This document shows, in pieces, positions 56,751 to 64,000 of a stretch of DNA of 64,000 nucleotides. The translations under genes were made by a program, and so were the position numbers. This DNA is from Paenibacillus sp. FJAT-29882 (GTDB lineage Bacteria; Bacillota; Bacilli; Bacillales; DSM-1321): positions 16,300-80,299 of the forward strand of contig NZ_LMVB01000008.1 in the NCBI RefSeq assembly GCF_001510645.1, in the 5' to 3' direction. Within the stretch, counting starts at the first letter, position 1. Every line of letters starts with the position of its first letter. Under the pieces are notes generated by a model. It saw only the letters and a program-made list of their open reading frames with translations, did not search any database and was not told the origin of the DNA.

Positions 56751-56761
56751 TAAAATTAAAA

Positions 56762-56799
56762 TAACACGCTGCCTGATGCAAGAATCGGACAGCGTGTTG
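56762..56799. terminator. Terminator between ydiK and rex
   Basis: AACACGCTG and CAGCGTGTT pair around an 18-base loop that itself has a short CC/GG pair. It separates two convergent genes. The T-run is weak on the plus side (TTGATTATTCTTC); on the minus side TTATTTTAATTTTATTAC follows. Confidence 0.75.
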
Positions 56800-56800
56800 A

Positions 56801-57466
56801 TTATTCTTCTATACTACTTTCTTCTTCTGAATCTGTATAATTCTTCAGAAAATAAATAAGAGACTGTAATTCCACAGCAAGGTCAATATGATGAATCCGA
56901 ACCGTACTCGGTACATTTAATCTCGCAGGTGTAAAATTCAATATACCGCGAATATCTGCTTGAATCAATTGATCAGTAATCGGCTGAGCAACTGATACTG
57001 GTACAGTCAATATCGCAACCGCAATATTTTCTTCTTTCAATCGTTCTGTGAGCTCATCCATATGATGGACATACACATCTTCTACCCGTTTTCCTACCTT
57101 CTCTGGATCTACATCAAATGCCATCGCAATTTTTGTATTATTATTTTTCAAAAAATTATAGTTTAGAAAAGCTGTTCCTAAATTACCAACCCCAATTAAT
57201 GCAACTTGTGTTAGGTCATCTTGGTCTAAAGTTTTTTGAAAAAATGATAATAGGTAATTCACATTATATCCGTAGCCTTTTTTACCTAAGGCTCCAAAAT
57301 AAGAAAAGTCCCTGCGAATCGTAGCGGAGTCAACTTTAACCGCATCACTTAACTCTGCAGACGATACTCTTTGTTTACCAGCAGAATGTAGATTTTTTAA
57401 AAAACGATAATATAAGGGCAGCCGTTTGGCAGTTGCTTGCGGAATCTTCATTGGTTCTTGGATCAT
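56801..57466 (-). CDS. rex: Redox-sensing repressor Rex
   Basis: A 221-residue repressor: a winged helix (~15-75, with [21 protein letters not shown] and the [11 protein letters not shown] wing, trimmed), then a Rossmann domain with VGVGNLGTA (here [15 protein letters not shown]) that binds NADH/NAD+. It releases DNA when the NADH ratio is high and controls fermentation and respiration genes. Orthologous place to B. subtilis rex (ydiH). The twin-arginine genes tatAy-tatCy that follow rex in B. subtilis are missing here. It is monocistronic. Confidence 0.96.
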   Translation of the reverse strand: MIQEPMKIPQATAKRLPLYYRFLKNLHSAGKQRVSSAELSDAVKVDSATIRRDFSYFGALGKKGYGYNVNYLLSFFQKTLDQDDLTQVALIGVGNLGTAFLNYNFLKNNNTKIAMAFDVDPEKVGKRVEDVYVHHMDELTERLKEENIAVAILTVPVSVAQPITDQLIQADIRGILNFTPARLNVPSTVRIHHIDLAVELQSLIYFLKNYTDSEEESSIEE

Positions 57467-57810
57467 TACTTTCCCCGCTTTCCCATTTGCTATTTCTTCA
57501 TTTAGTAGTCAAAACGGTCGATATTTCACGCTTTTAAGTATGCGCTCTTCATATCTTTTGGTACTAACAGTGAAAGATATTTCTGGTAGCGTTGCCATTT
57601 CAATGTTGTACCTTCTTGTTCATTCAGGTAGTTATCATATCTTGTCGGACATTACCTAAGTGGAGTGCTCTTTTTAAATCATACACTATAATGCATTATT
57701 TGTAACAATTTTGTTTAATTTCCTTACCCGAGCGCTTTTATACGAGTGCTTCTATTGCCGATAAATGCCATAATACGTTACACTATGGATAACGCAATCG
57801 AGGTGAAATC
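57467..57810. other. Divergent promoter region rex/ydiF
   Basis: No gene supported (moaC, present here in B. subtilis, is absent). No riboswitch-like structure was recognised. The ydiF start follows GAGGTG. Confidence 0.5.
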
Positions 57811-59730
57811 ATGATTTTATTACAAATCAATCAATTATCGAAGTATTACGGAGCTGAACTTATTTTATCAAATATGAAGCTCGAAGTTCAAAATAGAGAC
57901 AGAATTGCCTTAGTCGGTAGAAATGGTGCTGGCAAGTCCACGTTATTGAAAATCATAGCTGGACATCTTTCCCATGATGGCGGTGAATTGATCAAACCAA
58001 AGGGTGTGTCCATTGGGTATTTGGCACAAGATACCGGGCTTGAATCGGAGCTTTCCATCTGGGATGAAATGCTAACTGTATATGAGGGTCTTATTTCCAA
58101 AGAAAAGGAACTACGAAGACTAGAACAAACGATGTCACAACCCGAAACGTTTGAAAATGAACTCTTATATCAAAAGGTTCTTTCTGAATATGATACTTTG
58201 CAAGTACAATTCAAGGAGCAAGGTGGTTATCAATACGAAGCCGATATTCGCTCCGTTTTGCATGGTCTTCAGTTTGCAGACTTTGATCGTTCTACATTGA
58301 TTCACAGCTTGAGTGGTGGCCAAAAAACAAGACTGGCACTTGGGAAATTGCTGTTGACCAAGCCTGATATTTTGATTTTGGATGAACCGACAAACCATCT
58401 GGATATTGAAACATTATCATGGCTTGAACAATATCTCCAAAATTATCATGGTGCTGTATTAATTGTATCCCATGACCGATACTTTTTAGATAAAGTTGTG
58501 AATCAAGTATATGAAATCTCACGCAATGCTATCAAGAAGTACCATGGTAATTATAGCAATTATCTCGTGAAAAAGGCAGAGAGCTTCGAGCGTGACATGA
58601 AGCTCTTTGAAAAACAACAGGAAGAAATCGAAAAGCTTCGTGATTTCGTCCAACGGAACCTTACAAGAGCTTCTACAACCAAAAGGGCTCAAAGTAGGCG
58701 GAAGCAATTAGATAAAATGGATGTCATGGACCGTCCTCAAGGTGACGAGAAATCCGCATCTTTCTCTTTTCAAATAGATAGGCAGAGCGGTAATGACGTC
58801 CTTTCCATTCAGGATTTAGCAATCGGCTATGAGGATACTGCTGTTTCCCAAAACATTACTATGAAGATTTCAAAGGGAGATAGCCTTGCTCTTGTTGGTC
58901 CAAACGGGGTTGGAAAATCAACTTTATTAAAAACGATTATCGGAAAAGTAGCAGCTATACAAGGTGACATTCGCTTTGGCACAAATGTTCAAGTCAGCTA
59001 TTATGATCAGGAGCAAGCGAATCTTGTTTCTAATAAACGTGTGCTTAATGAACTGTGGGACGAGCATCCGTCTGTGCCTGAGAAAGAAATTCGGACGATA
59101 CTTGGTAATTTCCTCTTTACGGGTGATGAAGTATTGAAAACAGTCTCAACCCTTAGTGGGGGCGAGAAAGCAAGATTGGCTTTGGCGAAAATGATGATGG
59201 AGAAAGGGAATCTCCTTATTTTAGATGAACCAACCAACCATCTTGACCTCGATAGCAAACTCGTACTTGAAAATGCCCTGATTGATTATCCAGGTACAAT
59301 CCTGTTCGTTTCACATGACCGTTACTTTATTAATCGAATTGCCACCAAAGTCATTGAGCTTTCCAAAGTCAGAAGCGAGGAATTTCTCGGTGATTATGAT
59401 TATTATGTTGAAAAAAAGCAAGAACAACTAGAGATTAAAGAATATGAACGCTATCAAAACGGGACAAGCCCTGAACAAACGGCAGACAAATCTTCCTTTA
59501 AGGTAGATAAAGAAGCAAAAAAGGCAGAACGTCAGCGTCAACGTCGCATTGAAGAAATCGAAGCAACAATGGAAAAGCTTGAAAGCGAAATTGAACAATA
59601 TAACGAGCTTCTCTGTGATCCTGATGTATTTCAAAATCACGAAAAAGTACTTACGATCCAAGCTGACCTTGATCGCGTTCAGGCACAACTTGATGTGCTT
59701 CTTGAAGAATGGGCGGATCTTGCGGAATAA
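57811..59730 (+). CDS. ydiF: ABC-F family ATPase YdiF
   Basis: A 639-residue soluble protein with two ABC domains joined by a charged linker: Walker A GRNGAGKSTLL (~36) and GPNGVGKSTLL (~363), signatures LSGGQKTRLAL and LSGGEKARLAL, and Walker B ILDEPTNHLD in both. The C-terminal ~90 residues are coiled coil. No membrane domain, so this is an ABC-F ribosome-associated factor of the Uup/YdiF type rather than a transporter. It is convergent with tsaD. Confidence 0.95.
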   Translation: MILLQINQLSKYYGAELILSNMKLEVQNRDRIALVGRNGAGKSTLLKIIAGHLSHDGGELIKPKGVSIGYLAQDTGLESELSIWDEMLTVYEGLISKEKELRRLEQTMSQPETFENELLYQKVLSEYDTLQVQFKEQGGYQYEADIRSVLHGLQFADFDRSTLIHSLSGGQKTRLALGKLLLTKPDILILDEPTNHLDIETLSWLEQYLQNYHGAVLIVSHDRYFLDKVVNQVYEISRNAIKKYHGNYSNYLVKKAESFERDMKLFEKQQEEIEKLRDFVQRNLTRASTTKRAQSRRKQLDKMDVMDRPQGDEKSASFSFQIDRQSGNDVLSIQDLAIGYEDTAVSQNITMKISKGDSLALVGPNGVGKSTLLKTIIGKVAAIQGDIRFGTNVQVSYYDQEQANLVSNKRVLNELWDEHPSVPEKEIRTILGNFLFTGDEVLKTVSTLSGGEKARLALAKMMMEKGNLLILDEPTNHLDLDSKLVLENALIDYPGTILFVSHDRYFINRIATKVIELSKVRSEEFLGDYDYYVEKKQEQLEIKEYERYQNGTSPEQTADKSSFKVDKEAKKAERQRQRRIEEIEATMEKLESEIEQYNELLCDPDVFQNHEKVLTIQADLDRVQAQLDVLLEEWADLAE

Positions 59731-59783
59731 GAACAAAGATGGCATGTAAACGCCAAATTTGATCATCCTGTTTAGAGAATCCC

Positions 59784-59876
59784 AAAAGGGTCAGACCTCA
59801 CATTCTATAGACCGTTTATTGTGTCACTTACACGTCAAATAAACGATATATTAAATGTGGGTTCTGACCCCCTTTA
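59784..59876. repeat. Long hairpin with GGGTCAGACC motif, copy 2
   Basis: AAAAGGGTCAGACCTCACAT and the far arm (GTGGGTTCTGACCCCCTTT, 59857-59875) pair, and the fold continues inward with CGTTTATT-GTGTCAC facing GTCA-AATAAACG. The same core as in the hairpin at 5093. It lies between convergent genes and may double as a terminator. Confidence 0.7.
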
Positions 59877-59980
59877 CTATGGAACAAGATACTTACAACC
59901 AAAACGGCTATATTTATTTTTTTCATTGAAAGCTCCACAATCGTTTCTTTTTCCATCCCTCTCATTGCCGTTTTTCCCAT

Positions 59981-60196
59981 TCATCCACAACCTTATCCAC
60001 ATTATCAACGTTATTATTCCTAGTCTCATTAACCTTTTCCACAATATCCACAGAATAGATCATATTTATCCACAAAACCATACGGTTATACACATACAAA
60101 CAGATAAGTTATCCACAGTTGATGGAATTTTCTATCTTTTTAATAAATAATGCGCTTTCTTGTGGATAATTTACCTGTTACTTCTAATTATCCACA
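59981..60196. promoter_or_regulatory. DnaA-box cluster
   Basis: Perfect TTATNCACA boxes lie at 59993, 60066, 60086, 60109, 60161 (reverse) and 60188, with near matches at 59981 and 60044: at least six in ~200 bp. DnaA-box clusters outside oriC bind DnaA and restrain initiation in B. subtilis; one of those sits by gcp (tsaD), the same gene neighbourhood. No DNA-unwinding element or dnaA gene is here, so this is not the origin. Confidence 0.85.
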
Positions 60197-60250
60197 GCTT
60201 ATTCATAGAAAAAGGTGAGCTGCCTTTTATCGCTAACTCACCATTTCCAA

Positions 60251-61285
60251 TTAAATTGTTTCAATATCTAAACCTGGGTTTCCATTCATCGCCATGCCAG
60301 ATCTTTTCCCGTTTTCAAATAACACACTCCCTGCCGCTCCAATCATTGCTGCGTTATCTGTACAGAGAGCAAGTGGTGGGATAATCAGTTCAGTATCCGT
60401 GATTGTTTCAAATGCTTCAGTAAGCGCCTTACGAAGGCCTTTATTTGCAGCTACCCCGCCAGCCAAAAGGACTTGATGAACACCATACTCCTGAGTCGCC
60501 TTGACCGTTTTCTTAACTAAAACATCAATCACACTTTGCTGAAAGCTTGCCGCTAAATCTGCTGCCTCAATCGTTTCACCACGCTGTTCTGCATTATGAA
60601 GTGTATTAATTACAGCAGATTTCAAACCGCTAAAACTAAAATCATAAGAATCTTCAAGCCACGCCCTTGGAAGCGGAACAGAGGTAGGATCCCCTTCCTG
60701 AGCCAATCGATCTATATGAGGGCCGCCCGGATAAGGTAGATGTAAGGTTCTCGCCACTTTATCATACGCTTCTCCAGCTGCGTCATCCCTCGTCTCACCG
60801 ATCACCTTAAACTGGCCGGGGCTTTTAATCATTACAAGCTCTGTATGCCCTCCTGAGACTACTAGCGAGAGGGCTGGGTACTTAATTTCTTTAATCAGCC
60901 GATTTGCATAAATATGTCCCGCAATGTGATGTACACCTACTAATGGGATGTTATGTGCAAATGCTACAGCCTTCGCTGCGTTTACTCCTATCAATAATGC
61001 ACCAACAAGACCTGGACCTTCCGTAACGGCAATAGCATCAAGATCATCATAGGTAACATCTGCTTCCCGTAACGCTTCTTCCAATACAAGAGTAATCTGC
61101 TCTACATGATGCCTTGATGCAATTTCAGGGACAACCCCGCCAAATCGCTTATGGCTTTCAATTTGTGAGGCAACGATATTACTAAGAATATCGGTCCCAT
61201 TTTTAATAACGGCTGCTGCTGTTTCATCACAGCTCGTTTCTATCCCTAAGATAAGTTGATCTTTTTTCACGTTAAATTCACCCAC
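60251..61285 (-). CDS. tsaD: tRNA t6A threonylcarbamoyltransferase TsaD
   Basis: A 344-residue ASKHA-fold enzyme with [12 protein letters not shown] at the start, the metal site [10 protein letters not shown] (His-x3-His), VSGGHTEL, and NLGAAG-type (GAAGSVLF) C-terminal block. It transfers threonylcarbamoyl to A37 of tRNAs reading ANN codons, with TsaB and TsaE encoded next to it. The start overlaps the end of rimI by 19 bases. The C-terminus is followed by the DnaA-box cluster. Confidence 0.97.
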   Translation of the reverse strand: MGEFNVKKDQLILGIETSCDETAAAVIKNGTDILSNIVASQIESHKRFGGVVPEIASRHHVEQITLVLEEALREADVTYDDLDAIAVTEGPGLVGALLIGVNAAKAVAFAHNIPLVGVHHIAGHIYANRLIKEIKYPALSLVVSGGHTELVMIKSPGQFKVIGETRDDAAGEAYDKVARTLHLPYPGGPHIDRLAQEGDPTSVPLPRAWLEDSYDFSFSGLKSAVINTLHNAEQRGETIEAADLAASFQQSVIDVLVKKTVKATQEYGVHQVLLAGGVAANKGLRKALTEAFETITDTELIIPPLALCTDNAAMIGAAGSVLFENGKRSGMAMNGNPGLDIETI

Positions 61286-61776
61286 ATTACATATGCATCT
61301 TCCTGGTTGTCGGTATAATAGTTTTTACGAATGCCTCCAGTTTGAAAGCCGAGCTTCTTATAAAGAGACTGGGCAACCATATTGCTAACACGTACTTCAA
61401 GCGTCATCCGAATGACTCCCATACTCAAAGCAACTTCAATCATCTTTCGAAGCAGTTCTTCACCAAGCTTGAGCCCGCGATAATCAGGCAAAATTGCTAT
61501 GTTGGTAATATGAGCTTCATCGATGACTATCCACGCACCGCAATATCCAGCAATCGTACCTTCATCCTCAATAACCAGATACTTCGCATATTGATTATGA
61601 TTCAATTCATTATAGAAAGCTTCCCTGCTCCAAGGTAACGTAAAGGACTGTCTCTCTACAACCAAAACTTGATCGATATCTTCTGTTCTCATTAATCGAA
61701 ACGTCATCGTTTTACTCATCGCAACCGGTCTCTTCCATTTAGAATTTTTATCTATTTTTTCTGTTGCTCTAACCAT
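61267..61776 (-). CDS. rimI: Ribosomal-protein alanine acetyltransferase RimI
   Basis: A GNAT acetyltransferase: V/I-x-N-I-A-I ([22 protein letters not shown], trimmed: acetyl-CoA binding RGLKLGE), [14 protein letters not shown] and the end [18 protein letters not shown]. The product is 169 residues from the annotated ATG, but an internal ATG at 61719 ([16 protein letters not shown]) fits the family length of ~150 better. It overlaps tsaB and tsaD, as in B. subtilis. RimI acetylates the N-terminus of ribosomal protein S18; the substrate in Bacillus is less certain. Confidence 0.9.
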   Translation of the reverse strand: MVRATEKIDKNSKWKRPVAMSKTMTFRLMRTEDIDQVLVVERQSFTLPWSREAFYNELNHNQYAKYLVIEDEGTIAGYCGAWIVIDEAHITNIAILPDYRGLKLGEELLRKMIEVALSMGVIRMTLEVRVSNMVAQSLYKKLGFQTGGIRKNYYTDNQEDAYVMWVNLT

Positions 61777-62444
61777 TTAACTTCTGCCTCTGCCATCCTC
61801 ACATAATTGGGGACAAACATGTGAACGTCCTCTTGTTTCTTATCTCTTCCTAAAAACGCTAACTCAGCAGGTCTTGGGTTATAGGCTTGTGCTGGAATAA
61901 AATAAGCTCGTTCACCTAATACATCTTTAAGTGTATCAACATGAATTGCAATATCTTGACCGACAAATAGTACGGGCACATTCAACTCTTTAAGCTTTTG
62001 TGCCCATTCAACTGCCAACATATTTTTGTCCTCACTACGGCTCTCCAGACCACTCTCAGTAAATTGATACAATCCTGTATAAATTTGTCCACGGCGCGCA
62101 TCGAATAAGGGAGATATCATCCCATTGAAATAACGGCCATTTGCTGCTAGAGCTTCTAGACTCGAGATTCCAACCAAGGGAATATTTAATGTCCAAGCAA
62201 GTGTTTTAGCAATAGTAACGCCTATCCTAACCCCAGTATATGAGCCAGGTCCCTTTGCTACGACAATTTTCTCCAATTCAGCCGGTTTTGTATCACAATC
62301 TCTTAAAAGTGACTCAATGGCTGGCATTACGCGCAAAGAATGATTTTTCTTTAAATTTGTAACGTATTCCCCAACCACTTGGTCCCCATCGGTCAAAGCT
62401 ATTCCTAATGTAAAATTCGATGTATCAATCGCTAATACCTTCAT
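61752..62444 (-). CDS. tsaB: t6A biosynthesis protein TsaB
   Basis: A 230-residue ASKHA-fold protein beginning [17 protein letters not shown], with GPGSYTGVRIG, which is typical of TsaB. It lacks the metal site of TsaD and acts as its scaffold partner. It overlaps tsaE by four bases and rimI by 25 bases; the four genes form one operon on the minus strand. Confidence 0.95.
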   Translation of the reverse strand: MKVLAIDTSNFTLGIALTDGDQVVGEYVTNLKKNHSLRVMPAIESLLRDCDTKPAELEKIVVAKGPGSYTGVRIGVTIAKTLAWTLNIPLVGISSLEALAANGRYFNGMISPLFDARRGQIYTGLYQFTESGLESRSEDKNMLAVEWAQKLKELNVPVLFVGQDIAIHVDTLKDVLGERAYFIPAQAYNPRPAELAFLGRDKKQEDVHMFVPNYVRMAEAEVKWLEQQKK

Positions 62445-62899
62445 GAAATAATCTCCTTACACAACTCAACATACCGAGTTCCAGAAGGCTGCAATACAAT
62501 TCGCCTTTTTGAATCACCCAGTCTAAAAATCTGAATCGTTAATATTTCTTCCGGAAGCTGCTCTTGAATTAAATGGGCCCATTCAACAACAGTCACTCCC
62601 TCGCCTTCGAAATACTCATCAAAACCAAGGTCCTCTTCTTCTTCACTCACTCGATATACATCCATATGATACAACGGTAAACGGCCCATATATTCTTTTA
62701 TAATCGTAAATGTAGGGCTATTCACATTCCGCTTAACACCTAAGCCTTTTGCAAGCCCTTTGGTGAAAGCTGTTTTACCCGCACCAAGGTCACCCTCCAA
62801 AGCCAATACATCTCCAGCATTAAGTTTCTCCGCCAAACTACTAGCAAAATCTACCGTCTCTAATTCACTCCTAGAAACCCACTCAAACTTCTGTTCCAT
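62441..62899 (-). CDS. tsaE: t6A biosynthesis ATPase TsaE
   Basis: A 152-residue P-loop protein with Walker [16 protein letters not shown] (~36-50), the [10 protein letters not shown] switch, HMDVYR and VVEWAH blocks of TsaE. Its ATPase activity recycles the TsaBD complex. First gene of the operon; thiL, which precedes it in B. subtilis, is absent here. A ribosome site (GAGGTGATAATAT) precedes the ATG. Confidence 0.95.
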   Translation of the reverse strand: MEQKFEWVSRSELETVDFASSLAEKLNAGDVLALEGDLGAGKTAFTKGLAKGLGVKRNVNSPTFTIIKEYMGRLPLYHMDVYRVSEEEEDLGFDEYFEGEGVTVVEWAHLIQEQLPEEILTIQIFRLGDSKRRIVLQPSGTRYVELCKEIIS

Positions 62900-63511
62900 C
62901 TATATTATCACCTCAAAAAAACCAAACAGCTAAACGCAAGCTGGTTCATTATCCTATAAGTAGTTTACCTTTTTTCAAAACAAGACACAAACAAGAAAAG
63001 CACAAGAATGCACGATGAGCTTTTTACAAAAATCACCACTTCCTCAAAAATGAGAAATTAATTCCTCTTATCTTACTTTAGAAATTTTTGGATCTCAATG
63101 AACTAAACTGCTTTTGGCACATTTTAATGTATTGTGAAAACCAATATTTCACTCAAGCATTTTTCAGTTATCCACAAAGCGAAATGCGTAGTTCTTAATT
63201 TTCACTTTTCACTCTGTGGATAATTAAAAAAATAAGTTTATTCAAGCTAAGTATCCACAATATGTGTCTCTTATTGTTAACTGATAAGAGTTAACGTAGG
63301 TAAGTTTCACCAAAATATGTACTTAATGAAACTAATACATACTGCGCCTAGTCTATCTGAGCTATCTTAATTCTTTTCTTTTTTATAGTGTAAAAAAATC
63401 CTAATTAGTTATACACATGTTAATAATTCTTGCGAATTAGCGACTGAAGTTGAATACAGACAGACGAATTGAGTAAGATTATCCACAATTTCCATCCATT
63501 TAGACAATAAA
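62900..63511. other. Non-coding region with scattered DnaA boxes
   Basis: Contains no supported gene. Besides the tsaE promoter, it has DnaA-type boxes (listed next) and A+T-rich DNA. Confidence 0.5.
63168..63487. promoter_or_regulatory. Second set of DnaA boxes
   Basis: TTATCCACA or its TTATACACA variant occurs at 63168, 63215 (reverse), 63409 and 63479, with a near match at 63251. It is looser than the cluster at 59981, but four perfect boxes in 320 bp exceed chance. Confidence 0.65.
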
Positions 63512-63540
63512 AAAAACGAAACCTAAGTTTCGCTTTTTTT
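63512..63540 (-). terminator. Terminator of the rRNA-tRNA operon
   Basis: Minus-strand GCGAAAC-TTAG-GTTTCGT followed by eight Ts, just after the tRNA gene. Confidence 0.88.
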
Positions 63541-63544
63541 ATGA

Positions 63545-63618
<74 letters not shown>

Positions 63619-63695
63619 ACGATATAAGTTATTACTTAATAATAATAGTATATCCTTTATTTAAGAAATTATACATTAATTATTATTAAATTTAA

Positions 63696-63811
<116 letters not shown>

Positions 63812-63925
63812 CATTTTCAATAAGACATTTATTATTATAATGCCTTTTTGAAATTTTGCAAGAAGAAATTTTCATTCCTTCAAAACTAGATAATAAGAAG
63901 GTTTTTTGCTTTTCCAAGAACAATA

Positions 63926-64000
<75 letters not shown>

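Noticed and set aside
59981..60196. Chromosomal origin (oriC)
   Set aside because: DnaA boxes are dense, but dnaA, dnaN and an obvious unwinding element are missing and the context is ydiF/tsaD.

Overview
The window is low-G+C Firmicute DNA, almost certainly from a Bacillaceae genome (Bacillus or a close relative). Evidence: a B. subtilis-like order groEL-groES-ydiL-ydiK-rex-ydiF-tsaD-rimI-tsaB-tsaE next to an rRNA operon; a perfect CIRCE operator; an S-box leader in front of a YxjG/YxjH-type MetE paralogue; a Yuk/Yue-type type VII secretion (T7SS) operon; and SLH-domain surface proteins. The species cannot be fixed from the sequence alone.

Layout. 1-15.1 kb is a T7SS region. A large polytopic membrane protein runs off the left edge. 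YwqH- and YwqI-like genes follow without their usual LXG toxin, then an intact IscB RNA-guided nuclease with its 5' omega-RNA (HEARO element) sits directly against the ywqI end. The operon esxA-esaB-essB-essC-esaA-essA is on the minus strand. 15.6-30.9 kb holds ordinary and decaying accessory genes: SAM riboswitch plus metE paralogue, GH25-SLH lysozyme, YoxD-type SDR, two YibE/F proteins, a GH3 glycosidase with a divergent AraC regulator, a luciferase-like oxidoreductase, and a MarR regulator whose promoter-overlapping palindrome recurs upstream of a dead oxidoreductase gene. Fragments of DeoR, ribokinase, zinc-ribbon and integrase genes lie between them. 31-40.3 kb carries an ABC transporter pair, an SLH-anchored amidase and a chemoreceptor behind a c-di-GMP-I riboswitch with an intrinsic terminator.

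40.7-53.5 kb is the most unusual part. The last bases of groEL (19 bp, TTATTACATCATGCCGCCC) are repeated perfectly at 40731, and diverged copies occur at 45811 and 49336. This splits the region into three stacked islands. Conserved left-end sequence follows each outer copy, and remnants of an integrase 3' end precede two of them. A tyrosine recombinase, split by a one-base slip in an A-run, sits beside groEL. The cargoes are: (A) a 1414-aa STAND-like NTPase; (B) a 668-aa protein with a glycine-rich hydrophobic segment plus a small Asp-rich calcium-repeat protein; (C) two overlapping genes, the first with an R-x4-H (HEPN-like) motif. These look like accreted integrative islands with candidate defence cargo. 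The defence role is inference.

53.5-64 kb is conserved chromosome: groESL, ydiL/ydiK, rex, the ABC-F gene ydiF, the t6A genes tsaD/tsaB/tsaE with rimI, two DnaA-box clusters, and the end of an rRNA operon (23S, 5S, initiator tRNA-Met) on the minus strand.
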